DNA of 64,000 bases from Posidoniimonas polymericola (lineage in GTDB: Bacteria > Planctomycetota > Planctomycetia > Pirellulales > Lacipirellulaceae): assembly GCF_007859935.1 (NCBI RefSeq), contig NZ_SJPO01000002.1:124001-188000 (forward strand), in the 5' to 3' direction. Positions 17,275-27,100 of the stretch are shown here, one piece after another. Every line of letters begins with the position of its first letter. Position 1 is the stretch's first letter. The notes beneath the pieces are model-generated. The model saw nothing but the letters and a program-made list of their open reading frames with translations, made no database searches and was not told where the DNA came from. Made by a program: the position numbers and the translations under genes.

Positions 17275-19971
17275 CTACCTGAGAGAGCCAGCCACGGTGT
17301 AGAGTAGATCCGCAATCCACCGCCAGGAGCTTGCCAGGAGGTCAGGCAATGAAGTCCCTGGTGGGCTCCCCACCACATCGGTAGCGGTGCGAGACGCTCC
17401 GCCTGTCCGCCAAAGAGAATCGTGATCTCTGATCGCTCTCGATTTCTGCAGCGAATGCTGCCGGACGAGCAGCTTGTAGGGGAGGTCGGCTGGAGAGTCG
17501 GCGCGTTGGATTGCTGGCCGCCGTGGACCTTGTTGAGGGCCCTGTTGAGGGCCTTGTCGGGGGCTGTCGCTGCCGGGGCCGTCGACCTCGATCGGAGGCC
17601 GGGCTTGGACGACCTCGACCTGGCCAAGCGTGACCGTGCGTGCGACAGAGAATCCGCCCACAACCTCGCCAGTCGAAGCAATCTGGTAGCGGGTCAGCGT
17701 CAGGGGGCGAAAGCCGTCCACCGATTCCAACGGCAGGCCCGAGCGTCCCTGGTAGTGCTCGTCGCCCGGCTCGGCTACCACCAGGTCGTCGAAATGCAAA
17801 GCAACGAGACGACCCTCATCGGAACCTGGCAGGCGAAGCTGTAGCGGGCTTGCGAGCACGCGGTCTCCTTCGACAACGAACTCAACCTCTCCGAAGCCGA
17901 TGGTTTGGTCGGAGCCAGGTGGGGCGTCCCAGTCGATGGCCCTCCAACGGTAGGTCAAGCGGTCTGCATCACTTGACGCCAGGTAGAAGTACAAGTTCAC
18001 GCCGTGATAGTTCCCTTCTTCTGGGTAGACCACGAAGGAGGTCGCGAAGGCTTCTCCATCCGCCCAGGCCGTGGATTCAAACCACAAGGGAACCGAATAG
18101 GACACCGAAGCGTCGGGCGACTGCAGCGTGAAGCTAGATTTCGAGAAGGTGATCGCGTTTGCCTGCCCCAGGTTAGAAACCACGCGAATCCTGCCCTCGA
18201 CGAGAGAAACCTCGCCCGACGTTTGCGGCCGTGAGCTTGGGTCCCCAAACAGGTAGGCGTCGAGGAACTCGATCAGGTCCGCAACAAGCGTCTCGGGCCC
18301 AATCGGGAATGCGCCAGGGTAGCGATCGATTCCTCCCGCGGTACGCCCCACCGTGAGCGTGCCCGGCCGGAAGAGATGACGGTAGTCGCCGCTATCGCCG
18401 ATTACGACGTCGATGAGCCGTGAGTCCAGGGCAGCCAAGTCCGGGATGGCGTCGGGATTCGCCTGGCCGGCATCGACATCGACTTCGTACAACACGACCG
18501 ATTCGATCGTCTGGGGCGTCGTGGCGGGCTGGCCGTCGGGCGCGATTTGTCCCGTCAGGACAACGTTCTGCGTCGCCTCGGACAGGGTGTCGCCAAGCGG
18601 CACGGTGATCGGAGTCAGCGCCGACTGGTCGCCGGCAAGCCGGCCGAGCACCCGCAGTCCGGTCGGCGTCACCAGTTCTCGCTGGGCATTGAGCCGCAGC
18701 CGCTGTGGGGACGATTGGCTGACGGCGCCGTTGGCGTGCTGGACCAGCAGCCGCTCGCCGGGGTCCAGCTCGATCTCGACCTCTCGGACGATCCAGGGGT
18801 AGCGGATATTCAGTGTCGACAAGAAGGAAGGATCGAAGCGCGGCTCTTCGTCGGACAATTCCGATACGTACCGCCCGTCGGGCAGAAGCTTGAACCCTGG
18901 TTGCACCTGCAGTGTCGAACCACCGTAGGGCGGATTCTCCCGGAGGATTTTTGGCGCACCTGACTGGGGCGTGGCGGCGTAGTAGCCGGCTTCGGCCTCG
19001 ACCAAGCCGTGCGGGTTGGCGACGATGGCGGCGGCTACTCGGCTGATCCGTTCCCAGTGCCCCGACTGGTAGTAAACGTTCAAGTCGCTGTCGTTGCCTA
19101 CGTGCAGCCCATCGAGCGGGCTCATCGGCAGGCCATCGAGCTGGCGAGCGTCGAGGTTACCGACGTATTCTCCGTAGGCGTTCACTTCTCCCAATGCGTG
19201 CAGGTTCGTGAAGTCGAGCAGCACGCTGAAGCTCGTGTCTTCATGCGGCACGTTCAGCTGTAGATGCTCTATCGTTGCTCTTCCTCGTTGATCGAACCCA
19301 AGTGTTCCCGATTCAATCGTGAGTGAAGACCCCCCCAGGGAAGGCGTCGAGACTTCCCAGTCGTAGAGCGCAGCGTAGGATCCCCCAGTTCTAGTGAGTG
19401 TTATCGAGACATTGATCTCGTCACCCAGAGGGCCGAAGACGACCGCGGACGATCGAAGCGTCGTCCCTTCGGCTAGGTCGGGGTTGGCGACTCCCCGGAG
19501 CTCAATCGCCGCCGTCTGACGCGCGGCGATCTCCAGGCCTGCGACGCTGAGCGGGATGAGTTCGTCGCCTGCCGGTTCGCCGATTGCGTCGAGTGCGAAG
19601 CCAAGAAGCTGGTAGCCGTTGGCCGTGAGCAGCCGGCCTTGGTCGTCAACTTCAATCTCCGTATGCCGAGTGAGCCAGGGTTCCGAATTGGGGCCGGCGA
19701 CCAGCAGAAAACCGTCGCCGTTCCTGGCCAGCGTGAAGGGGGCGAGTTCGTCAAAGGCGTTCGCTGCGGGCGCCGTTTGCGCAGGTTGGGCTTCGGTTGA
19801 GGTTGCTTGATCCACCGCGATGGCTTCAGCAGAGACCTCGCCGATGTTCGACGCGGGTTCGACGTTGTCGGCCTGCAGCAGAGCCGGCGATAGCTGCGTG
19901 AGGAGGTCCCGCTTCTCCAGGAGTTCAAAGCGCAGTTGGCAGGTTGCTAGAGTTCTTCCTGAGCTAGCCAA
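17275..19971 (-). CDS. LEPR-XLL surface protein with flagellar-hook-like modules
   Basis: An 898-residue protein. Residues 13-24 (LRFELLEKRDLL) match the LExRxLL N-terminal signature of planctomycete surface proteins. At about 85-195 the order of motifs follows a flagellar hook protein: GDGFLLVAGPNSEPWLTR, then DDQGRLLTANGYQLLGF, then a LIPL...GVANPDLAEGTTL linker and SSAVVFGPLGDEINVSITL. A second, partial hook-like unit at about 390-480 has LRLNAQRELVTPTGLRVLG and TPITVPLGDTLSEATQNVV. The hook D0/D1 N-terminal helix (NNIANVNTTGFK type) is absent, as is its C-terminal partner. The end has GPQQGP repeats and an amphipathic helix. No flagellar genes lie nearby. Base composition is less GC-rich than the surroundings. 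Confidence 0.7.
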   Translation of the reverse strand: MASSGRTLATCQLRFELLEKRDLLTQLSPALLQADNVEPASNIGEVSAEAIAVDQATSTEAQPAQTAPAANAFDELAPFTLARNGDGFLLVAGPNSEPWLTRHTEIEVDDQGRLLTANGYQLLGFALDAIGEPAGDELIPLSVAGLEIAARQTAAIELRGVANPDLAEGTTLRSSAVVFGPLGDEINVSITLTRTGGSYAALYDWEVSTPSLGGSSLTIESGTLGFDQRGRATIEHLQLNVPHEDTSFSVLLDFTNLHALGEVNAYGEYVGNLDARQLDGLPMSPLDGLHVGNDSDLNVYYQSGHWERISRVAAAIVANPHGLVEAEAGYYAATPQSGAPKILRENPPYGGSTLQVQPGFKLLPDGRYVSELSDEEPRFDPSFLSTLNIRYPWIVREVEIELDPGERLLVQHANGAVSQSSPQRLRLNAQRELVTPTGLRVLGRLAGDQSALTPITVPLGDTLSEATQNVVLTGQIAPDGQPATTPQTIESVVLYEVDVDAGQANPDAIPDLAALDSRLIDVVIGDSGDYRHLFRPGTLTVGRTAGGIDRYPGAFPIGPETLVADLIEFLDAYLFGDPSSRPQTSGEVSLVEGRIRVVSNLGQANAITFSKSSFTLQSPDASVSYSVPLWFESTAWADGEAFATSFVVYPEEGNYHGVNLYFYLASSDADRLTYRWRAIDWDAPPGSDQTIGFGEVEFVVEGDRVLASPLQLRLPGSDEGRLVALHFDDLVVAEPGDEHYQGRSGLPLESVDGFRPLTLTRYQIASTGEVVGGFSVARTVTLGQVEVVQARPPIEVDGPGSDSPRQGPQQGPQQGPRRPAIQRADSPADLPYKLLVRQHSLQKSRAIRDHDSLWRTGGASRTATDVVGSPPGTSLPDLLASSWRWIADLLYTVAGSLR

Positions 19972-20564
19972 TTCAGAGCGCCCTGTTTGCGGTCACGGCG
20001 ACGAGTCTCCTCCACCAAGAGTGAACTCGTGCCGAGTGGGCGGAGATACTACTGGGAGGCGGCTTGTCCGCCAACGGCTAACCGCGTGCAGGCATTGCTG
20101 GCGCTGCTGGGTTGAGGCAACGAGCGCTGGATGTACATCGCAATACAGTTGAGGATTTAGGCAATTTCTTTGTGGCGAGCGGGCAGCCAGCGCGGTCCAA
20201 TGAAGGGGCGCTAGACGGTAGGCGCTGGGTGGCAGCAGCCGTCGCGGGCGGCGTTGGCCTGGTTTGGCTCAGCGGGGCCGAATATCACCGGCTTCCGCCG
20301 AGGGTTGCTGGTGTCGCTTGGGGAGCTTTTGTCCTCGCTGGCGCGCAAAAAGGGACAAAAGTCGGGAGGGCAGCGTTCGGGCTCTCTGCCTAACGTGTTG
20401 TGAGTGTGGGGTTTGCGAGAAGCGGCGCCCGAGATGGGGGGCGACTTTTGTCCCTATAAATCGATGTCGTCTTGGGGGACAAAACTCGGTGGCCGGGTCG
20501 GCTTGATGAGAGTCGCTAGCGGGGCGTCCGCCGAGGCGTAGCTCGCCGGCTACTCGAAAGGTGT
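19972..20564. other. Intergenic region with repeated GGGACAAAA words
   Basis: 593 bp without a supportable gene, between the divergent start of the hook-like gene and the end of mutS. Four copies of the word GGGACAAAA or its complement occur in 160 bp (20326-20335, 20352-20360, 20446-20454, 20476-20484). Two of them form an exact 14-bp inverted repeat (20351-20364 and 20442-20455). The same word recurs in two other long intergenic regions of this window. Confidence 0.55.
20351..20484. repeat. GGGACAAAA inverted-repeat cluster
   Basis: AGGGACAAAAGTCG at 20351-20364 is the exact reverse complement of 20442-20455, with a 77-bp spacer; another GGGACAAAA copy follows at 20476-20484. The identity of the element is unknown to me. 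Confidence 0.6.
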
Positions 20565-23294
20565 TTAGCCGCCGAGCGATTCCTTCCACTCCCGCAGGAG
20601 CAGCAGCGCGTCGAGCGGGGTGGTGCCGTCGATCTCGACGCGGCGGAGCTTGTCGACCACCGGGTGCTCGTACGCGTCGAACAGCTGCAGCTGCAGGTTG
20701 TCAGACGCCGCGCGGGGAGCAGCCGTGGGTTTGGAGGTGGGGGTGGAGAGCGTGGGGCTCGACTCGAGCGTGTGGAGCTCGCTGCTGTTGTCGTGCTGCG
20801 ACTCGAGCAGGGCGAGGATCTCCTCGGCCCGTTGGTTCACGCCGCGGGGCACCCCGGCCAGCCGGGCGACGTGGATGCCGTAGCTCTTGTCGGCGGCGCC
20901 CTCGACGATCTGGTGCAGGAACACGACGTCGCCCTGGTGCTCGTGCACAGCGACGCTGCGGTTGGCGACCCCGGGGAGCTGGTTGGCGAGGTCGGTCAGC
21001 TCGTGGTAGTGGGTGGCGAACAGCGCGCGGCAGCCGATGTCGTTGTGCAGGCACTCGGTGATCGCCCACGCGAGCGACAGTCCGTCGTACGTGCTGGTGC
21101 CGCGGCCGATCTCGTCGAGCACGACCAGGCTGCGGCGGGTGGCCGTGTTGAGGATGCGGGCGGTCTCGGTCATCTCGACCATGAAGGTCGACTGGCCGCG
21201 GGAGAGTTCGTCGGAAGCGCCGACCCGGGCGAACAGCCGGTCGGCCACGCCGATGGTCGCCGACTTGGCGGGCACGAAGCTGCCGATCTGCGCGAGTAGC
21301 GTGATCAACGCGGTCTGGCGGATGTAGGTGCTCTTGCCGGCCATGTTGGGGCCGGTGATAAGCAGGAGCGAAGGGGCCGGGTCAGAGCCTTCCCCTTTCG
21401 CCTTTCCCGTTTCCCCTTTCACCACGTTATCAGCGTTCAGCAGCGCCTCGGGGTCATCGGGCCGCGCGGCACACGAAACACCATTAGGAACAAACTGCCC
21501 CTCGGGCTGCATCACGTCGAGCACGGGGTGGCGGCCCTCGGCGACGTCGAGCACCGGTGCGTCGACCATCGTGGGCCGCGTGTACGCGCGGCTGCGGGCC
21601 AGGTCGGCCAGGCCGGCCAGCACGTCGAGCTCGGCGAGCGCGGCGGCGGTCGACAGCAGCCGCCGGCCGGCCTCGACGACCAATTCACACAGCTCGCCGA
21701 ACACGCGGAGTTCGATTTCCTTGACCCGTTCCTCTGCCGACAGGACCTTCTCCTCGTACTCCTTGAGCTCGGGCGTGATGTACCGCTCGGCGTTCTTGAG
21801 GGTCTGCTTGCGGATGAAGTTGTCGGGGATCTTGTCGCGTTGGGCGTGGGTCACCTCGAGGTAGTAGCCGAACACCTTGTTGAAGCCGACCTTCATCGAC
21901 GGGATGCCGGTCGCCTCGACCTGCTCGGCCTGGTACTTGGCGATCCACTGCTTGCCGCCGGTCATCAGCTCGCGGCACTCGTCGAGGTCCGCCAGGTAGC
22001 CGGCGCGGACGAAGCCGCCGTCGGCGGCCTTCGGGGGGCAGTCCTCCTCGAGGGCGGCCTCGAGCTTGGCGCGGAGCTCGGGGCACAGGTCGATGCGTTG
22101 TTCGATCTGGGTGAGGCGTTCGCTCGACCGGCCAGAGAGCTTCGCCTTGAGGGTCGGCAGCCCGGCCAGCGTGCGGCCGACGCACGACAGGTCACGCGGG
22201 CTGGCCCGGCCGGTAGTGACGCGGGAGACCAGCCGCTCGATATCGTACACGGCGCGGAGCCGCTCGCGGACCGCGTCGGTCAGCGAGGCGTGGTCGACCA
22301 GCTCGGCCACCGCGTCGAGCCGGGCGTTAATCCGCGGGGCGTCGGTCAGTGGGCCGCGGAGCCACTCGGCCAAGAGCCGGGCCCCGGTCGACGTGACCGT
22401 GCGGTCGATGACGCCAAGCAGCGCGCCCTCGCGGCGGCCGTCGCGGAGGGTGTGGGCGATCTCGAGGCTCCGCCAGGTGGCGGCGTCGATCTGGAGGGTG
22501 GACTCGTTCTCGAACGGGAGGAGGCGATCGATATGGCCGAGCTGCGACCGCTGGGTTTCCTGCAGGTAGTCGACGATCGCGCCCGCGGCGCGGATGGCGA
22601 GCGCGTGCCGCTCGTTGTCCTCGTCGAAGCCGAACCCGTCGAGCGACTTCACGCCGAGCAGCTTCTTGAGCGCCTCGGTCGCGACCTGCTGGCCGAAAGC
22701 CCAGCCGGGACGCGTGGTGCGGGTGCAGCGCTCGGGGAGGTCGACCGGCTCGGTCAGCTCGGACGACAGCAGGCACTCGCTGGGGGCGATGCGGACTACC
22801 TGGTCGGCCAGCCGGTCGGCGGCCAACGCGGTGGCGGTGAAGCGGCCGGTCGACACGTCGACCCACGCCAGCCCGATCCACTCGCCCGCCGGGACCACCG
22901 CGGCGAGGAAGTTGCTGCTCTTGGGGTCGAGCAGCCCGTCCTCGGTCAGCGTGCCGGGGCTGACAATGCGGGTCACCTCGCGGCGGACGATCCCCTTGGC
23001 CTGCTTGGGGTCCTCCATCTGGTCGCAGATGGCGGCCCGGCGGCCGGCGCGGACGATGCGGGCCAGGTACTGGTCGAGCTGGTGGTGGGGGAAGCCCGCC
23101 ATCGGGGTGGGCTCGATCCCGCGTTCCGGGTCGCCCTTGTCGCGGCGCGTGAGGGTGATGCCCAGCAGCTCGGCCGCGTCCTTGGCGTCCTGGTGGAACA
23201 TCTCGTAGAAGTCGCCCATCCGAAACAGCAAGAGCGCGTCCCCCGCGGCCTCCTTGGCCTGGTGGTACTGCTGCATCATTGGACTAAGCGACAT
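20565..23294 (-). CDS. mutS: DNA mismatch repair protein MutS
   Basis: A 909-residue MutS1. The N-terminal mismatch-binding domain has FRMGDFYEMF (about 24-33, the conserved F-x-E) and a SPGTL motif near 110. The lever/clamp part ends before an ATPase domain with Walker A GPNMAGKST (about 646-654), Walker B LDEIGRGTSTYDG and the ATHYHEL segment. Just before Walker A there is an unusual insertion (residues about 612-640) whose core VVKGETGKAKGEG is encoded by a degenerate AAAGGGGAA tandem repeat at about 21388-21423. The gene follows the FkbM-like gene after 102 bp. No mutL is visible. Confidence 0.97.
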   Translation of the reverse strand: MSLSPMMQQYHQAKEAAGDALLLFRMGDFYEMFHQDAKDAAELLGITLTRRDKGDPERGIEPTPMAGFPHHQLDQYLARIVRAGRRAAICDQMEDPKQAKGIVRREVTRIVSPGTLTEDGLLDPKSSNFLAAVVPAGEWIGLAWVDVSTGRFTATALAADRLADQVVRIAPSECLLSSELTEPVDLPERCTRTTRPGWAFGQQVATEALKKLLGVKSLDGFGFDEDNERHALAIRAAGAIVDYLQETQRSQLGHIDRLLPFENESTLQIDAATWRSLEIAHTLRDGRREGALLGVIDRTVTSTGARLLAEWLRGPLTDAPRINARLDAVAELVDHASLTDAVRERLRAVYDIERLVSRVTTGRASPRDLSCVGRTLAGLPTLKAKLSGRSSERLTQIEQRIDLCPELRAKLEAALEEDCPPKAADGGFVRAGYLADLDECRELMTGGKQWIAKYQAEQVEATGIPSMKVGFNKVFGYYLEVTHAQRDKIPDNFIRKQTLKNAERYITPELKEYEEKVLSAEERVKEIELRVFGELCELVVEAGRRLLSTAAALAELDVLAGLADLARSRAYTRPTMVDAPVLDVAEGRHPVLDVMQPEGQFVPNGVSCAARPDDPEALLNADNVVKGETGKAKGEGSDPAPSLLLITGPNMAGKSTYIRQTALITLLAQIGSFVPAKSATIGVADRLFARVGASDELSRGQSTFMVEMTETARILNTATRRSLVVLDEIGRGTSTYDGLSLAWAITECLHNDIGCRALFATHYHELTDLANQLPGVANRSVAVHEHQGDVVFLHQIVEGAADKSYGIHVARLAGVPRGVNQRAEEILALLESQHDNSSELHTLESSPTLSTPTSKPTAAPRAASDNLQLQLFDAYEHPVVDKLRRVEIDGTTPLDALLLLREWKESLGG

Positions 23295-23396
23295 TGCGAC
23301 ACGGCTCCGTTCGTGGGCGAAGCCGTGAATGCTAAACCACGGGCCGGGGGCGGCTCAAGTGGCTTGACGCGGGGCGGCCAGATTGTCGGGGCGCAC

Positions 23397-24188
23397 CTAG
23401 GCCGCGAGCCGCAGGGCCGGGGCGGCCCGGCGGCGCTTGCCGATCGCGATGACGCTGTGCGGCTCGGCGTGGAAGCGGTAGCCGTAGCGGGACAGCCTCG
23501 CGAGGCACGCGTTCAGTTCGCCTCGCGGGGCAAAGCGGTGCTCGAAGCGGATCAGCGACGGGCGGACGCGGTCCAGGTCGAGGCTCGCGAGGATCTCGTG
23601 GTCGTGGCCGCCGGCGTTGATGTGCAGCAGGTCGACCTCCTGCAGGCCGCCGAGCCGCAGGGCGTCGTCGATCGTCAGGCAGTCGACTTGGTGGGTGTTC
23701 AGCTCGTCGCGACCGAAGCCGGCCCGCATGACGTGCGACGGGTCGAACGAGGCGAGCTGCGTGTCGGCGCGCGGGGGAGAGTAGAGCTCGCGGGTCCCGG
23801 CCCGGTGGTCGATCGCCGCGTTGAGCAGGGTCAGCCTGCGGTCGTCGCCGTGGAGCGACTTGAGCCGGCTGAAGGCCGACGGGTGCGGCTCGACCAGCAC
23901 GCCCCGCAGTGCGTGCCGCGCGATGACGCCGTGGAGGTCGTCGTGGGCGAGGCCGTCGTAGGCGCCGATCTGCAGGAACGTGAAGTCGGGCTGGTCGTGC
24001 AGGGCGTCGCTGATGGCGAGCGGCAGCACGCTGCCGTAAGTCAGCTTGGGGTCGGTGATCAACGGCAGCGGGTCGCGCGTGCGGCGGAGCCCCAGGCGGT
24101 GCAGCAGTCGGTCCTGCCCCCGCCGCAGGCCGGCGCCGCTGGGCATGAGGAATCCGGTCTGCCGCTTGAACAATCTGAGCAACGACAT
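23397..24188 (-). CDS. FkbM-family methyltransferase-like protein
   Basis: A 263-residue protein. TFLQIGAYDGL (about 70-80) is the SAM-binding loop, VLVEPHPSAF the next strand motif, and TIDDAL...VDLLHINAGGHDHEIL (about 167-200) the position of the family's KIDVEGxExxVL motif. Here the Asp and Glu of that motif are Asn and Gly, so activity is uncertain. FkbM-type enzymes O-methylate sugars or small molecules in surface glycan or natural product pathways. The gene starts 9 bp after the BamA-like gene, so it is probably co-transcribed with it. Confidence 0.82.
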   Translation of the reverse strand: MSLLRLFKRQTGFLMPSGAGLRRGQDRLLHRLGLRRTRDPLPLITDPKLTYGSVLPLAISDALHDQPDFTFLQIGAYDGLAHDDLHGVIARHALRGVLVEPHPSAFSRLKSLHGDDRRLTLLNAAIDHRAGTRELYSPPRADTQLASFDPSHVMRAGFGRDELNTHQVDCLTIDDALRLGGLQEVDLLHINAGGHDHEILASLDLDRVRPSLIRFEHRFAPRGELNACLARLSRYGYRFHAEPHSVIAIGKRRRAAPALRLAA

Positions 24189-24197
24189 CGCGATCGC

Positions 24198-27100
24198 CTA
24201 ACGCATGAATCCGACGTTGAACGTGAACACCTGCAGCTCGTCGGTATCGGCGCGAGCGACCGGCCAGGCGAAGTCGAGCGCGATCGGCGCCGGGCCCATG
24301 GCCGGCACCTGGATCCGCAGACCCACGCCCGGCGCGACGCGCCAGTCGTTGATCTTGACCGAGTCCTCGACCGTGCCGAAGTCGCAGAAGCAGACGCCGT
24401 TGACCATGTCGTCGGCGGTGAGCGGGAACAGGTACTCGAGCGTGTTGAGGAACATGAAGTCGCCGCCCGCACGCGGCGAGGCGCCGCGGAAGTCGAAGCC
24501 ACGCATGGTCGAGTAGCCGCCGGCAAAGAACCGGTCGTAGACCGGGGTGTCGTCGCCGCTGAAGCCGAGCCGCGTCTGCGCCACCAGCACGTGCCGACCG
24601 GAGTGGTCGGGCCGCTCGTTGAGCAGGAAGTACTTGCGGGCGTCGACCGTGGCGCGGGGGTAGACAAAGGTCCCTACCACCTGCTCGACCTGCATCTCGA
24701 CGTAATGGCCACTGGTGGCGAAGAACGGGTTGTTGCGGGTGTCGTTGGCGACCACCACCCCGAAGCCGTGCAGGCTGTTGTCACCCTCCACCGCGACCGC
24801 TTCGGGCAGGTCGGCCGACGCGTTGCTGATGTTTACATTCTCGCCGCGGTAGGTGAGCCGGGCCGAGAGGTCGTTCTCAGTCCACTGGTAGCCGTAGCTG
24901 ATGCGGCCGCCGAGGCGTTGCTCCTGCCAGTCGTCGTACTGGCGGGTGTAGTACGACCCCGACAGCGACATGCTGATGTTCGTGTCGAACACGTAGGGGT
25001 TGGTGAAGCTCATCAGGTACCGCTGCACCTGGGTGCCCGGCGCGGCCTCGATGCGGAAGCTCTGGCCGCCGCCGCGGAAGGCGGTGCCGTTCACAACGTC
25101 CTGCCAGCTGGTGGGGACGCGCTTCCAGTTGAAGTTGCGTTCGTCGACCATGATCTGACCAACCACGCCCGCGTCGGAGTTCAAGCCAACGCCGACCATG
25201 AAGCGGCCGGTCTGGGCCTCGGCGAGCTGGACGTGGATATCGACCGCCGGGTCGCCGGTGGCGAAGTTCTGGTTGGGGAACAGGTAGGGGTCGACCGTGG
25301 TGCTCGGCGCCGCGGGCACCGAGGGGTACGGGGCGCCCGCCGACCCGAAATCGCTTGGCGAGGTCGCGGGGGCCTGCGGGTAGGCCGCCGCGGGCGGCGG
25401 GAAGGCGGGCGTCGGCTGCTGGGGGTAGGTCGGTTGCGGGTCGTAGACCGGCATGTTGGGTTCGTACTGTTCGTACTGAACGGCCTGGACCGGCTGCTGG
25501 GGCGCGGCCACCGGCGCGGAGCCGGGGTTGGTCGCCCGCGGCAGCATGCCGCCGTAGGCCGGCTGCTGGTATGGGCTTCCGCCCTGGGGCGATTGGCCAC
25601 GCACAACGGCGCTGTCGGGCAGCGACAGACCCGCGTAGGCGTCGTGCACCGGGCGGTTGGCCGACTGCCAGGCGTCGCGCTCGGTGATCGGCGGCTTGAA
25701 GGCCTGGTGACGCTGCGGCGCGTCGACCGGCGGCAGGCGGCGCAGGTCCGGGGGGAGCGTTCCGTCCGGCAGGTCGATGTGGACGTCGACCTGTGGGGTG
25801 TCGTTGGCAGCGGGCTGTGCGTCCTTGGTGAACGCCTGGTACAGCCGACGGCCCGGCCGCTTGAGCTGCGCGATGATCCAAGACTCTTCCTCGGGGCTCT
25901 GCCCGCGAATGGCGTCGCCGTTCGAGGCGACGAACTCCGATTCGTCGAGCTCGGGGATGCGGTAGGTGATCTTCGGCGAGATGCCCCGCGCGGGGTCCGA
26001 GAGGAACAGCTGGCTGGCCTGCAGCCGTCGCTCGCTCGCCCGCAGCTCGCGGATATCCATGATCTCGCCCGGCCGGAGGGACATCCGGTTGAGGGCGGTC
26101 TGAATGCGGGTGTGGGGGTTCTCGCCGTCGATGTGCACGAAGACGCGGCCAACCCGCCACTTCTTGCCCTCGTCGACGTGGTAGACGAGGTCGATCTTGC
26201 CGGGCTCCTCGAGGAAGACGGGCTCCGCCCGCACGTCGGCGAAGACGTAGCCCTGGCTGCCGTAGACCTCCTTGAGCCACTCGACGTCGGCGTTCATCTT
26301 GGCCTGCTCGAAGAACTCGCCCTGCGGCAGCTTGGAGCCGAGCGAGAGGGAGTCGTTGCTGAATTTCTCGTTGCCGACGTAGCGGACCGTGCGGACCTCG
26401 TAGCGGGGGCCCTCGTGGATCACGAAGCGGACGGTCACCCACTCACCGGAGTCGTTGAACTCCAGCGTGCGGCCGACCTCGGCCTGGAAGAACCCGAAGG
26501 CGCGGTAGTACTCGGTCAGCTTGCGGACGTCGGCGTCGAGGGCCTCGCGGTTGAACTTTCCGCCGATCAGGTAGAAGTAGCCCGGCTTGGTGCTGACGCG
26601 GGTCTTCAGCCGCCGGTCGCTGGCGAAGTCGGAGTCGTTGCCCTCGAACCTGACCGACCAGATCTTCTGCTTCACGCCCTCGTTGATGACGTACACGATG
26701 CCGCGGTCGTCGGGCTTGTCGCCCTCGAGGATGGTCACCTGGGCGTTGGGGAAGCCGCCGTCGGAGTAGGCCGCGAGGATCTTGCGGCGGCCGTCTTCCA
26801 CCAGGTACGGGTCGACCGCGGCGCCCTCCTTCAAGCCGGTCTCCTTGGCGAGCTTCTTGTCTTTGAGCTTCGAGTTGCCGAGATAGCTGATGTAGCGGAC
26901 GGTGGTGCGTTCGACCACGCGGAGCGTCACCTCGCGGCCGGCGTCGGTCTTCTTCGAGTAGGGACGCACGCTCACAAACCACGGCATCGAGGCCAGCTTG
27001 CGCACGTCGCGCGCCAGCGCGGCGGAGTCGAACGGACGGCCGACGCGGGTCGAGATCTGCGCCGTGATCTTCGCGGCGGGGATGGTCTTGTTGCCCTCGA

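Noticed and set aside
20112-20393. 93-codon frame in the gap before mutS
   Set aside because: No ribosome site or domain, and it runs through the GGGACAAAA repeats.
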